This document shows positions 45,385-58,333 of a stretch of DNA of 64,000 nucleotides, one piece after another. This DNA comes from Rhyacichthys aspro. Taxonomy: Eukaryota; Chordata; Actinopteri; Gobiiformes; Rhyacichthyidae. The notes beneath the pieces were generated by a model that did no database searches, was not told where the DNA came from, and worked only from the letters and a program-made list of their open reading frames with translations. The position numbers and the translations under genes were made by a program. Each line of letters begins with the position of its first letter. Within the stretch, counting starts at the first letter, position 1. The DNA is taken from the NCBI GenBank assembly GCA_036850595.1, contig CM072160.1, positions 19,223,574-19,287,573 on the forward strand, read 5' to 3'.

Positions 45385-46114
45385 ATATTGTGTGACTTCT
45401 GCTCTGATAGATTTACCCGCAAAAATCAATTCTTTTGTCTGGGTCTGAGTAGAAGGCAGTGTGCTTTTCTTTTGCAACAGTCATCTCCAATATGTTTTAT
45501 GCATGTTTGAAGCAGGATCTTACAAAATGGTGATGAGAAATTATGCAGAAGCATGGATACTGTGTTAGCAAGATTACTACTATAATTAAGTGCCATGCCA
45601 TGAGAGTTATTTCATTACACTGAGGCTAAAATAATTTGTGCAGCCATAAAATACAATATTGTCACATTTAAAAAGACAAATATAATTAAGCTTGGGTTAT
45701 TTCTGTAACTCTGTGCTACCAGGAGTCTGAAAGGAGCCAGTAATGTCTTGGTTTCATCTTTGGTTGACCCTGGTATTTAAATTTATGTTTTACATCTATG
45801 CAATATATGATTACCAATTTATGATTACAATGTCTTTTGTAGTTTTGGCAGCTTTTAACATCAGCATTTTGTTTAGCCATGATTGCTATGTTAGCCATGT
45901 CTTTTGTGGACCTGTTTGTTGTACCAACTCATTCAGGGAAATCTCACATTCTGCCTCAATCAGAATCTACCTGTCTTGTTCTCCATACCTTTTTGGAAAT
46001 ATTACATGCTGAATGAAGGCAGCTAAAACAGCTAAAATCTAATTCCTGATGTCCACACTGAGCCATGGTCCAGACCAGTGGTTGGTCACTTTTACATCCA
46101 GTGGTAAAACTGAG

Positions 46115-46300
46115 CCAAAAAAAAAAAAAAAATTAGTTAAGGGCTGGGAAGGGAGGGGGAGGAAAAAAAGAAAAAAAAGGGGGAGGGTTGGAGCTCGCCC
46201 CGCCCGTCCCTTTTTATAATGGTGTGGGGGGGGGGGGGAAAAAAACTCCCCCCCCCTCGCCCCCCCCGGGAAAAAAAGGGGGGTTTGTTTGTAGTGATTT
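46115..46300 (+). other. Homopolymer-rich stretch, probable assembly error
   Basis: Runs of A, G and C of 6-15 bases alternate (for example 15 A at 46118, about 15 G at 46226, C runs at 46245-46268). This composition occurs nowhere else in the window. It is more likely low-quality sequence than biology. Confidence 0.5.
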
Positions 46301-47453
46301 AGGGTGGTTTGGTGGTGGTTGGAGGGTTAGTTGTTTTATTTTTTTTATAATATTATTAATATTTTATTTTTTTGGACAGTAAATGACTGTTTCCCAAAAA
46401 GTCTAGGAAAAATAATAGGAGTTGTTTACATAGCAAAACACATAAACAGTTTTAGCTTATATGGTGGGGGACCCAATCACTGTGGTAACATATATTTGTT
46501 GGCATTTTGAAGAAATGTGTCAGCAAATTAAAATTCTAATCAAAATTAAAACTTAGTCCCTTTATACAAACTGTTCTATTGGGATGTAGTGATTTTGATA
46601 TGTCCTCGGAGTTCATCTCTTGACTTTATATTCTAGACTATATATTCTTAAACTCATTTTGATGGTTCCTAGACATGAGATTGGAAAAATCATGCCTCAT
46701 CTGACCCTCAGTCAGTGACATGCTTACTCAAATAGAGGGAGCAGAAACAGGCCAATACACCGGACCCTAGCAGAGTCATATTTGTACATAATACTCTAAA
46801 ATTACCCTCTGTTTGAGAAGACATGTTTTTATTCTGCCAAAGTTGCCTTCTGTGATAGTCTCTACATAAAAACAAATGGCGTCTGTAAAGTTACTCTCCT
46901 GTTGTAACTCAGAGTCTGTCGAGAAATTTGCTTTAATGTAATCAACTAACATTATGTCTTCAGAGTAAAAGTGTTTTTTTAATGTATTTTTCCCAAGTGG
47001 GTCTTTTTTATTACCTGCCAGCTATTACAACTGCAAAAAGGGCCTATACAGAACTAAACTGAAACAAATGTCATTAAAAATTGACCATTTATTCATATGA
47101 ATGTGCATAATATTCAGTGGTATTGTACATTGTTTACTGCATTAGTATATTTTCTGTTTCTCTTTTATGTTCATGTTTCTGGAGTTTGTTGAAGCCCCAA
47201 GCAAGGGGTTACTAGCCTCAAAAGACACAGGACTTGAGGCACATAAATGGTTGATGGGTGATTGAAAAAAGGAATGCACTGTCTATAACAGGATAAGACA
47301 AATACTCAAAAGTAGCAAAAACTGTGCTCATTTCCTTTGCAAAGAAATAACTGTATGCATCATTTGGGGCTGCTTTTGCTTAGGGTTGAGACAATTGCCT
47401 GGTTTGCCTATTTTTATGCATGTACTTTTGTCAGAGTACTTACTAATATCTAC

Positions 47454-48102
47454 CTGTGATCAGTCTCCAGGACAACACAGTTTGTTCCAAGAAACATTAT
47501 TGTGAGATCTGTACACTTGAAAACCCTGGACAAACATAGCACAGCATAAAAAACGTAGCCATTACGACGCACATCTTTTAGTACCGTAAATACTTCCCGA
47601 GTGCAAACTTTCCAATGTCTCCCACACAACGCTCTCACGGCGTCTGTTCACTGTTTGCTGCTTCGAGTCGTTCAAAACAATACTATTTGTGTGAACTTGG
47701 CTCGGGGAGTGGCGGCAAGGGAGAAGTGCTGAAATCCCATGTTGAAATACCTCGCTGTGACGTTCCAAACTAATTCAATTATATGCATCAATAGACCTAC
47801 AGAATTGGCTTATTGTCTGAAATGATGACAAAAAGAAAATACCGGCAAATCATGTGTGAATGAAGTTTAATGTAAAATGATTTTCACAAAGAGTTGCCAA
47901 AATAGGCTTTAAGAACAAGGGACGATTTCTGCAGCTATTTGCCAAGCTATTTTCTGTGCATCAGCTCGAGATCCTATTTACCATGCTTCTTCAAAGGCAT
48001 TGCTTATTGCTATAGTCGCACATAACATAGGGAGGGGTCCAAGTAGGCCAAACAGCATGAAAAGTGCAAAAGCAGCAGAGAACTTTATTCTGCAGACGGC
48101 AT
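47454..48102 (-). CDS. Candidate coding exons of an unknown membrane protein
   Basis: Two minus-strand exons join in frame. Exon A (48102-47982) follows a strong T-rich acceptor and is open with a 25-residue hydrophobic run (FSAAFALFMLFGLLGPLPML). It ends at a GTAAAT donor. Exon B (47525-47454) follows TGTCCAG, continues in phase (VFKCTDLTIMFLGTNCVV) and ends at GTAGAT. No start or stop is included, so these would be internal exons of a gene with further exons on both sides. I do not recognise the protein. Confidence 0.3.
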
Positions 48103-48597
48103 CTATAAAAAAAAAATACAAAATATTGCATCATATACATCTTTCCAGAAATAAGCCCCACACGTAGAAATGAATGTACAGGAATCTTAGGTGTGCTCAT
48201 TACATCCAGGCCCCTTGTTGGGTTGATCGATAGTGCATTGAATCAAAGATGGTGTGAAAGTCAATGTATTTGATGAGCTTCATGATGTGAATGAGATTTC
48301 TCAAATGTTGGCAGGAATTGCTTTTACTCTCATAAGATTATACTCCATGAGAAGATGGGAGCTATTACATCCACTGCAAGGTCCTGGAAAGGTTTGGGCA
48401 AGGGCACAGAGTAAAGGATAATGCAGGGTTATACATTTCTCCATCTTATTCAGTCATCATTAATTGGAACATATTTCAGCAGTGTTGATATTTGGACTCA
48501 TTTGTATAGAGCAAGTACCTAAAGGTGTGACATAGACAGACAATGATTTATTTACTTTGACTTTTACTTAAAATACTAGGCCTTACATGCTAGACCA

Positions 48598-49079
48598 GTG
48601 GTGTGGAACTCAATATGGTAGGGGCCATGATAGTTCATGAGAATTCTTTCAGGGGCTGAAGATGGTGGCATTTGGAAGCGTTCGAAAAATTTTGAATGTT
48701 TCGTTTGAGTATTACAGTTATTAAGTTATCTCTAATATTCATTTTCTCCTTTAGATGGCTTTCAAAAGGTTTTAGATGGATTTAAACAGGTTTTAGTTGG
48801 ATTTGAACAGGTTTTAATTGGATTTGAACAGGTTTTAGATTAATTTGAACAGGTTTTAATTGGATTTGAACAGGTTTTAGATGAATTGGAACAGGTTTTA
48901 ATTTGATTTTGACAGATTTGCTTCATCTTTGTAGCAAACATCAAAAATCCAACTGAAACCTGTTCAAATCCAATTAAACACCACTGCCAAAAATATCAGC
49001 TACTGAATCCATTAAAGGGCCATGTAAAACATTGCAAACGGCCGCATTTGGCTCCTGTCTTGAGTTTGACATGTGTGCT
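48598..49079 (+). mobile_element. Candidate non-autonomous hAT element with 21-bp minisatellite
   Basis: The left end CAGTGGTGTGGAACTCAA (48598-48615) and the right end CTTGAGTTTGACATGTGTG (49060-49078) are imperfect inverted repeats of the CAGTGGTGTCAAACTCA type common in fish hAT elements. Next to the right end, GGCCGCATTTGGCTCC is another typical word. Inside, 48755-48925 holds about eight units of a 21-bp repeat (TTGGATTTGAACAGGTTTTAA). One inverted copy lies at about 48952-48976. No clear 8-bp target duplication. Confidence 0.55.
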
Positions 49080-49589
49080 GTTAATGGATGGTGTGTGGAT
49101 AAGGTTTTAATCTGATTGATCATGATGTTTGTGACGGTCACACTCTTCCTGTTTAGATGTCCAGGGCCTGTGTAGGGTTCACATTTCAATGGGACCAAAC
49201 CAGTTCTGTTAAAAATGTACTGACACCCACTTTTTTTGAGGTGTCTCTTTGCTCAAGTTTTGTGAGCACCATAGTTTGTATGGGAGAATTTAAACCTCTC
49301 CTAGGGAACCACATTAACAATGCAAACCCAGCAATTTTAAAATATCTCTTGCATAAAACACAGTTGCTACGTTTAGAACAGAAAATACACAAATGCAGAC
49401 AATACAAGGACAAACACTCAACATAGACATTAAATACTAAGCATCATTGTCCGATATGTTTACAACACTTTATCATGAATTAAGCTCCTTATTTGACGGA
49501 TGAACAATGCCTATTGCCAACCAGAAATGTCACTCAAATCACTTTAATGATAGTAACAACAGGCCAGTTCTTTAAAAATGAACTGAATG

Positions 49590-49856
49590 TACCAAGGGGG
49601 TGAAAAAAAACCTGGTGCTTCGTCTTGCCTCACATAAATGGGAGTTTTGGTTTCTCCCCTTGTGTGTGGTTTTTTCTCTCCTTATCCTTTCTGGGTTAAT
49701 TGGTGACTCTACATTGCCCCTAGTGAATGAATTTGAATGTGGGAGTGAATGGTTGTGTGTCAGTGTAAGCAGCCTCAGGCCCAACGTTGCTGGGACCGGT
49801 TCCAGTCACCTACGACCTCTAATGGGACTAAGAGGAAGAAAATGAATGAATGAAAT
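49590..49856 (+). mobile_element. LINE/SINE 3'-end fragment with GAAT tail
   Basis: GGGTTAATTGGTGACTCTAC, then GTGAATGGTTGTGTGTCAGT, then GGACCGGTTCCAGTCACC, ending in a GAATGAATGAAT tail. This pattern is seen at 3' ends of many fish non-LTR retrotransposons and their SINE partners. Exact family not determined. Confidence 0.5.
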
Positions 49857-50769
49857 CACCATGAAATATATCTTAATCTATACCTACAATTCTAAAACAT
49901 TGCAAGTCAAAGCAATTCTTATACCAAGAGGTGGTGGAACTTGCCTCATAGAGGGATGTAAACATTTACCTAAAGTGGTCTGTGGCAGTGTTTCTGTGCA
50001 CTGTGGCAATATCATCTTAACAGTAAACAGAAATATCAAGATGCTGCACAAGTATATCAATAAAAAAATGAGATAAAATGATTATCATGAAGGCATACAA
50101 GAGTACACATTGCTGCATCAAGATATTGTTTCAGCCCGATACTGTATTGTGGATGTCATTGATGTACAGCTTGGAGCCATCGTACAACAGCATGGTATTG
50201 TCATTTCCACATGGTTTCATTATTCTTCATTCTCCAGCAGCAGTCTTAGTGACCTAAAATAGCGGCTAATGACGCAGCTAAAACTAGTCCCATACCTTTT
50301 TTCTTCCTGCCTTTAAGGTATATACTGTGGCGGAGCACTGCTGATGAGGTCCAACAGCTGGATACCATTTTTCATGCCACTATTTCTAGACGTAGCTCAA
50401 GGCACACATTTATCTGGGCTTATGTAAAATGACATTGATTCTGATTTAATGATCATGTGCTGAAACGTCAGTGCAATTCATCAAGGGCACCAAATCCGAG
50501 CAAAGTAGGCCCACCACTGCAAAGATCACTCACACTTACTTTGAATTGGAGTTTTTTTGGGTTTTTTTACATTTCTCTTCAGCGTGTCTGAATCCACGAT
50601 ATTTGTGGAGTAAATATAAAGATGTTAACCAGAAGAGGAGAGGAAATCAATGGATCGTCTTGAGAGTCGTCCGTGCGTGGAATGAAAGAGATCATAAAAG
50701 TGGAGTAATTACTTTGTCTTTGCTGAAAAAGACTTCCAACTGTTTTGTGCCATACTCCAATGGCTTTGT

Positions 50770-50869
50770 NNNNNNNNNNNNNNNNNNNNNNNNNNNNNNN
50801 NNNNNNNNNNNNNNNNNNNNNNNNNNNNNNNNNNNNNNNNNNNNNNNNNNNNNNNNNNNNNNNNNNNNN
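50770..50869. other. Assembly gap (100 N)
   Basis: Exactly 100 undetermined bases, the conventional length for a gap of unknown size. Order and distance across this point are therefore not proven. Any open frame crossing it is meaningless. Confidence 1.
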
Positions 50870-53800
50870 AGGACATCCATCCATCCATCTTCTTCTGCTT
50901 ATCCGGGCCAGGTCACGGGGGCAGCAGTCTAAGCAGAGACGCCCAGACTTCCCTCTCCCCCAGACACTTCTTCCAGCTCCTCTGGGGGAATACCGAGGCG
51001 TTCCCAGGCCAGCCGAGAACATAGTCCCTCCAGCGTGTCCTAGGTCTGCCCCGGGCCTCCTCCCATTGGGACATGCCCGGAACACCTCCCCAGGAAGGCG
51101 TCCAGGAGGCATCCGGAACAGATGCTCGAGCCACCTCAGCTGGCTCCTCTCGATGTGGAGGAGCAGCAGCTCTACTCTGAGCTCCTCCCGAGTGACTGAA
51201 GTCCTCACCCTATCTCTAAGGGAGTGTCCAGCCACCCTGCGGAGGAAACTCATTTCGGCCGCTTGTATCTGGGATCTTGTCCTTTCGATCATGACCCAGA
51301 GCTCATGACCATAGGTGAGAGTAGGAACGTAGATTGACCGGTAAATCGAGAGCTTTGCCTTGCAGCTCAGCTCCTTCTTTACCACGACAGACCGGTACAA
51401 CGACCGCATGACTGCAGAAGCTGCACCGATCCGTCTGTCAATCTCTCGTTCCATCCTTCCCTCACTCGTGAACAAGACCCCAAGATACTTGAACTCCTCC
51501 AGAGGCAGGACCTCTCCACCAACCTGAAGGGGGCAAGCCATCCTTTTCCGGCTGAGAACCATGGCCTCGGACTTGGAGGTGCTGATTCTCATCCCGGCCG
51601 CTTCACACTCGGCTGCAAACCGTCCCAGTGCACGCTGAAGGTCCTGGTCTGATGGAGCCAACAGGACCACATCATCCGCAAAAAGCAGAGATGAGATCCT
51701 GTGGTCCCCAAACCGGACCCCCTCCGGCCCCTGGCTGCGCCTAGAAATCCTGTCCATAAAAATTATGAACAGGACCGGTGACATAGGGCAGCCCTGGCGG
51801 AGTCCAACATGCACCGTGAACAGGTCTGACTTACTGCCGGCAATGCGAACCAAGCTCCTGTTCTGGTCATACAGGGACCGGACAGCCCTCAGCAGAGGGC
51901 CCCGGACCCCATACTCCCAGAGCACCCCCCACAGGATGCCGCGAGGGACACGGTCGAATGCCTTCTCCAGATCCACAAAACACATGTGGACTGGTTGGGC
52001 AAACTCTCATGAACCCTCCAGCACCCTGGAGAGGGTATAGAGCTGGTCCAGTGTTCCACGACCAGGACGAAAACCGCATTGTTCCTCCTGAATCCGAGGT
52101 TCAACTATCGGCCGGATTCTCCTCTCCAGTACCCTGGCATAGACTTTCCCGGGGAGGCTGAGGAGTGTGATCCCCCTGTAGTTGGAACACACCCTCCGGT
52201 CCCCCTTCTTAAAAAGAGGGACCACCACCCCGGTCTGCCAGTCCAGAGGTACTGTCCCCGACCTCCACGCGATGTTGCAGAGGCGTGTCAGCCAGGACAG
52301 CCTTACAACATCCAGAGACTTGAGGAACTCAGGGCGGATCTCATCCACCCCCGGCGCCTTGCCACCGAGAAGCTTTTTAACTACCTCGGTGACTTCAGCT
52401 TGGGTGATGGACGAGTCCACCTCCGAGCCCTCAGCCTCTGCTTCCTCAGAGGAAGATGTGTCGGTGGGGTTGAGGAGATCCTCGAAGTATTCCTTCCACC
52501 GTCCGACGATGTCCCCAGTCGAGGTCAACAACTGCCCACCTCCACTGTTAACAGTGTTAGTGGAGCAGTGTTTCCCCCTTCTGAGGCGCCGAATGGTTTG
52601 CCAGAATCTCTTCGAGGCCGACCGATAGTCTTTCTCCATGGCCTCACCAAACTCCTCCCAGACCCGAGTTTCTGCCTGCACAACTACCCGAGCCGTAGTC
52701 CGCTTGGCCTGCCGGTACCCATCGGCTGCCTCAGGAGTCCCGCGAGCCAACCAGGCCCGATAGGACTCCTTCTTCAGCTTGACGGCATCCCTTACTTCCG
52801 GTGTCCACCACCGGGTTCGGGGATTGCCGCCACGACAGGCACCGGAGACCTACGTCCACAGCTTCGAGCAGCCAGCCGACAATGGAGGTGGAGAACATGG
52901 TCCACTCGGACTCAATGTCTCCAACCTCCCCCGGGATCTGGTTGAAGTTCTGCCGGAGGTGGGAGTTGAAGACCTCTCTGACAGGGGACTCAGCCAGACG
53001 TTCCCAGCAGACCCTCACAGTACGTTTGGGCCTGCCAAGTCTTTCCGACTTCCTCCCCCGCCATCGGATCCAACTCACCACCAGGTGGTGATCAGTTGAC
53101 AGCTCCGCCCCTCTCTTCACCCAAGTGTCCAAGACATACGGCCGAAGGTCAGATGAAAGTCGATCATCGACGTCCGGCCTAGAGTGTCCTGGTCCCACGT
53201 GCACTGATGGACACCCTTATGTTTGAACATGGTGTTCGTTATGGACAAACTGTGACTAGCACAGAAGTCCAACAACAGAACACCACTCGGGTTCAGATCG
53301 GGGGGGCCGTTCCTCCCAATCACCCCTCTCCAGGTGTCACTGTCATTGCCCACGTGGGCGTTGAAGTCCCCCAGTAGAACAATGGAGTCCCCAGTTGGAG
53401 CGCCTTCCAGCACCCCTCCCAGGGACTCCAAGAAGGCCTGGTACTCTGCACTGCCGTTCGGCCCGTAAGCACAAACGACAGTGAGGCGCAGGGAGGCGAC
53501 CCTCTCGTTCACCGGGGTAAACTCCAACACACAGCGGCTGAGCTGGGGGGCTATGAGCAAGCCCACACCAGCTCGCCGCCTCTCACCGCGGGCAACTCCA
53601 GAGTAGTGGAGAGTCCAACCCCTCTCGAGGTTTTGGGTTCCAGAACCCAAGCTGTGCGTGGAGGTGAGCCCGACTATCTCTAGTCGGTACCTCTCAGCCT
53701 CCCGCACAAGCTCAGGCTCCTTCCCCCCCAGCGAGGTGACATTCCATGTCCCTAGAGCTAGCTTCTGTGTCCAGAGATCGGGTCGTCGAGGCGCCCGCCT

Positions 53801-54029
53801 TCGACCACTGCCCGATACACATTGCACCGGCCCCTTACGGTTCCTCCTGCAGGTGGTGAGCCCACGGGAGGTCGGACCCACGTCACTCCTTCGGGCCCCG
53901 TGGGGGGAGGCCCGGCCACCAGGCGTTCGCCTTCGAGCCCCAACCCCGGGCCTGGCTCCAGGGTGGGGCCCCGGCTGCGCCATACTGGGCGACGTCACAG
54001 TCCTTGTTCTTCTACTCATCTTAAAGGGC
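50870..54029 (-). mobile_element. RTE-like non-LTR retrotransposon, near full length
   Basis: On the minus strand it runs from about 54029 (5' end) to GGATGGATGGATG at 50874-50888 (3' simple-repeat tail), where the gap begins. It encodes an endonuclease followed by a reverse transcriptase. A short 3' region ending in a tetranucleotide repeat is typical of RTE-type LINEs such as those of fish. The 5' end abuts host segment H5 at TGCACATAGG. The left flank is hidden by the gap, so no target duplication can be checked. Confidence 0.8.
50950..54015 (-). pseudogene. LINE endonuclease / reverse transcriptase, frameshifted
   Basis: An apurinic-type endonuclease domain (about 53760-53117) shows LALGTWNVTSL, VLLGDFNAHVG and a late SMIDFHLTF. 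A linker frame (53204-52731) and the reverse transcriptase fingers (52750-52007: KAPGVDEIRPEFLK, GVVVPLFKKGD, NYRGITLL, QCGFRPGRGT) follow. The palm continues from 51985 (VDLEKAFDRV, GLRQGCPMSPVLF, LLFADDVVLLA at about 51670), with the C-terminal RRWMDG at about 50890. The protein passes through at least four frames separated by small overlaps, so several indels have broken one original ORF. Confidence 0.85.
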
Positions 54030-55069
54030 CTGCACATAGGACATGTTTATTTAAATGAGTGTTAATGTGTTTTACAAGGTTTGAAAATTGAGGAAAGTGA
54101 ACCTTAATATTATTTATATCACTTTTTCATCACTCTAAGCTGAGACAAAGAAACACACTCCCACCATAAATTAGAAACACCTAGGAATCCACTAACAGCA
54201 GTGTTAGTGCAGTCTTTCTCTTTTTCTCTCAGAACCCAACCGAGCTTGATCTCTGTCCTTCATCCTTCTCACCTTTGGTTGCCATTTCCTAAGTTCTATT
54301 ATTTAGCTATTTAACTTAGCTGTTACCATTTTGTTCATTGGAAATGTTTTGTGTCTGAACTTCTTCTGACAAAATGTGTGATCAGCACAAAAATATAACA
54401 TGAAAATGTTTAGATTTATTTTGAATACTTTATTGATACTATTGCAGTTTTACAGCACATGTCTGAAGAATAGGACACATCCAGGTCTGGGTCTGGGCCG
54501 GAGTCACTGCAGAAAAACCAGGAGGAACCAAACGTCTTCACCTTCAAACCTAGTCCAGTGTAGTCCAGTTGCCTTCTTTGAACGCTTCTCTTGAATATGT
54601 CCTGGATGAGAGAGAACCTCCACAGACACGAGGAGGGAAAGACAAGAGAACAGAGAGAGAACAGGTTAGTCACAGTCAAATCAGATGGAATCCTAGTTCT
54701 TAAGACTTAAACAGTAACATCAGCAGGAAACCTAGACTGGCTTTGAACTAATCTAATTCTATAAGTAAAAGATTAGAAAAACAAAAGACACCACATCATT
54801 GTCTGAAATCTGCAGATCAATATATTGATAGTTCCCATTTTTTTATGTTTCAGATTAATTTTCATGTAAATGTTTTATTCTGGTACCATCATTTAGGATG
54901 AAAGTTAAATTTAATTTTTTTGTTATTTATTTTATTTTGCCAGTGTCACTGCTGTGACTAAATGATGGTGTAAGTAATCCTGGCTGAGGGGAACTACTTC
55001 TGCCTTTAACTGCCACATGGAGGTAGCTCGTGGTATTGTGCATCACTGAGCCATGAAACCCACCGCTTT

Positions 55070-55555
55070 CCATTGATTTTATAATTAGGGCAATACCTGC
55101 CCATCTTTTTGGTCTTCTAGTAAAAGATTGATAATGGGGCATTGCCAAGACAAAGAGCTACAGCTAAGTTGTTATCTGCTTCCAAACTGTCAAACCCAGT
55201 CTAAGAGAAGGAGGAGTGGATACAAAAGCAAGACGTGAGGATGGAGCACATGAGAAACTGTGGAAGCAGACTCTGTATGTATGCTGCGTAACATTAACAC
55301 AGCTCACTGTTACAACAGCAGCTCTGTTCATGCCATGCAGCTTACAGAGAGTCTGATCCTACAGGTTTTCATGGTACGTCCTGATGTTTCCTCATGTCTT
55401 GTTTCATGTGTCCACTTTCCCTTCTTTTGGACTGGGTTTGACTGTTTGGAAGCTTACAGGAAACTTAGCTATAGCTTTGTGTCTTGTTGGCAGTTGTCCT
55501 TTACTAGAAGACCAAAAAGATGAGCAGACACTGTGTCCCAACATAAAATCAATGG
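55070..55555 (+). repeat. Foldback repeat, copy 5
   Basis: Same arms and spacing as at 8024-8511, with a two-base loss near 55273 (ACTCTGTATG for ACTCTCTGTATG). Confidence 0.8.
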
Positions 55556-55620
55556 ACAGCAGTGGATTATTTCCCCTCAGAGTGTGGCTTTCACACAATG
55601 ATGTGTGGTGTCTCTACAAT

Positions 55621-58333
55621 CTACTTAAGATTTTTGAGAATTTTTTGTAGAGGACGCCTGTCTTTCAGTGGGATGTTGTCCTCCCAGATCTTAATGAAGT
55701 CGTCATGTTGGGCGAACTCCTTTAACATCCTCTGTCCTTCATGTCTGTGAAGAAAAACAAAACATTTTACAATCAGCTCAATCTTGGAACAGAAAGTACA
55801 GAAAATATTCAATTAAATGACAAACTCGATCCCTCACCTCACTTCAGGAGCGGCGTCCACAGCCATCTGGGACACAGCAACGACCACCCGTTCAGTGAAG
55901 TATATCCCAGTGGCAAAGAGGTCGTCTGTTCCGATGTGGTCCACCACCTGGCCCAGATGTTCAGCAGTGCTGGCCCTCACCGCAATCGCACAGTGTCTGA
56001 AGAAGCACAGACTGAGGTCACAAACTGATCCAAAACCTACATCTACATGTCCTACAGTACAGTCTGAATGTGGGATGTAAAAGGATGTAGCTTCTTACTT
56101 GTGTCCTGAGTTGAGCAGCGCGGTGACAACCCGCCCGTAGCTGCAGTTCTGGACCAGGGCGTCTAGGGCCACGCTGACTTTCTCCTTTATGAAATTCTCC
56201 CTGCCCTGGGCCAGTCGCAGCAGTAAAGCTCGTGCTGTCCTCTCCACCTCAGGGTCCATAATGAGCTGGAGGTGGAGGTAGAGCATGGCCATGGTGTCAA
56301 TGGCAGCACATGCCACACACGAGCGCAAGTTCTTGACCTGAGATGGACAAACAGTCACTTTTACACTGAACACTCTTTAAATGTGCTCTGAAAGAAGCTC
56401 AGAGAAAGAGCTTACCTCATCTATCAGCACCAGACAGACCTCATGGAGTTTGGGCAGGACTGTCTCCTGGTGCTGGACTATGAGGGTCTGCAGAGTCTCC
56501 AGAGCAGACATTTTCTTCTGCCTGTTTGTCAGAAAAACACAGTCTTAATAAACAGCCACAAAGAGTTGACATTCTGTTTAATCCATATCTACAGTTAAAA
56601 GATCATTACCAGTCGTCTGATGCCAGCAAGTCAAAGGACTCTGCCAGACGCCTGGACGGGTTGCCATAAGGCTCAGAGTCAGCCTTGTTGTTCAACAGGG
56701 CGTATAGGGCCTCCTCCCTGTTCACTGATGGTTTGGCTGTTACAAATACACAACAAATCAGCTTTTTTAGTGTCATACAGTCATCAATATTAATAATGTG
56801 ACAATAAAACAGTTCATTTATAGAGGAAGATATCAGGTTATCTTGGGGCTTAAGTATAAACTGTATAAATAAAACAGTAAAAATAGATTTGATGAAAACA
56901 AGTGAACAAACCTGGTTGAAAGGTGGCCCTCAGACGTAGCCCTGGACGAGGCCTTCTGTTCTTGGGTGGGGGGCCTTTTGGAGGAGTGGGTACAGGCGCC
57001 TCAAACACAGCGACAGGAGCCTGAACCACAGGGGCCCGATGGACAGGAGCCTGAGTTTTGGGGGCGGGGTACTTCTGTACAAACTTCAGGGGCCTGAGGT
57101 ACAGGGGTGTGACCCTCCGAGGGGTGACAGTTAGAGCAGCCATTTTGGAGGCGTTGGCCTGACTCCAGCACAGCCTCCATCTGTTTTGAGGCTGTAAGCA
57201 GCCTGTATCCTGCCACCATCTTCACTGTGGACATCAACAGACAACAACTGTGTTACAAACTGTCTGACTTTGTACTGATTGTGTCTTTTGTAAATATCTG
57301 ACACTGGACAGTGCTGTATCAGATATACTGACCTTCTCCTGTTGTTATTATTGTGGGAATGCGGGACACATTCCTCCGGAGCAGGGGCCATGGTGGGACC
57401 GTGGGAGTGGGGGAATATGGAGGAGTCCATCGACCCAGTCTCCTCAGCTCCTCAGGCGTCTGACTGTCTGCCCTGAGACTGTCAGGAGTCCTGCTCCAGT
57501 CTCCATCACTGGAGGAGCTCCTACTATCAGAGGCTGAAGGTGGAGGTGAGAGCAGGGGCTGGTCCTGGCTCCTCAGCCCCATCCTCTCCAGGACAGCCTC
57601 CGAGCGTGCACTCTGTGACGCTAACAGACCAAAAGCCTGTCGGCTGAGCGCAGTCATGCGCACGCTCTGCTGTCGCTCTATCTCCTCCATCCTTTGCTCT
57701 GTGGACTGTGGACAAAAACATCAGTGAGAGAAGAGTCCAGGACACTGTGGTACAATAAAGACTTCACTGAGCAGCACTCTTCTTCACAGCAGTGTTTCTT
57801 AAACATACACCAGACTTATATCACTGGCAGTACCAAAATACAGATGGAATGACGTACAATCAATCAGAAAAACAGAGCATGGCATGAAGCTAAACCCAGA
57901 CTAAACTGTGAACTAAACTGAGTTCTTCACCAGTGTTAAACCAGAGCTAAACCAAAACTAAACCAGGACTATGTTTTACAAAACTTGGCGCTTTGGAGAA
58001 AGTTGTTCAGATACAAATTCTAATTTTTATTTACTCCTCCTTTCATCTTAACAGCTTGTATTTAGGTGAAATGTCTTTCTGTTTACAGTAAAATGTGTTT
58101 GTATATCAAATAAAAACACTTCTAAAACTGGTTATGTAAAATCAGTTACTGTGCTTTTATCATGTTTTAGATATGATTTTTCATGAAAGACCAAAAGATT
58201 TGTGATGAAGTCCACTCCATCTCTGAAAGTGTGTGAGAAGTCAGACAGTTCTTACCAGGTGGTCTTCAGAACTGAAGTCCCTACTCCTCCTGGTGCTTTG
58301 ATGGAAAAGCCTCATATTTTCGTAGTTTTCCAT
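55621..58333 (-). pseudogene. TOG-domain protein, TOGARAM/FAM179-like, copy 5 (frameshift in exon 3)
   Basis: Exons: 58333-58256, 57705-57333, 57224-56912, 56736-56610, 56521-56416, 56337-56099, 55996-55838 and 55744-55621. Exon 3 is 313 bases instead of 315 because of a net loss of two bases near 57064 (GGGGGCGGGG for GGGGGGCCGGGG). This throws the downstream TOG domain out of frame. Exon 2 is intact here, in contrast to copy 1. Confidence 0.75.

Larger units (their letters stand above)
43557..50769 (+). other. Remaining non-array sequence before the gap
   Basis: Apart from the candidate exons, candidate hAT element, LINE/SINE tail and homopolymer-rich patch listed separately, I see no gene, RNA or repeat in 43557-50769. 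The sequence is AT-rich with short open frames only. Confidence 0.5.

Noticed and set aside
50579..51985. 468-residue open frame continuing past the LINE
   Set aside because: It runs across the 100-N gap. Only the part from about 50890 upward is LINE reverse transcriptase.
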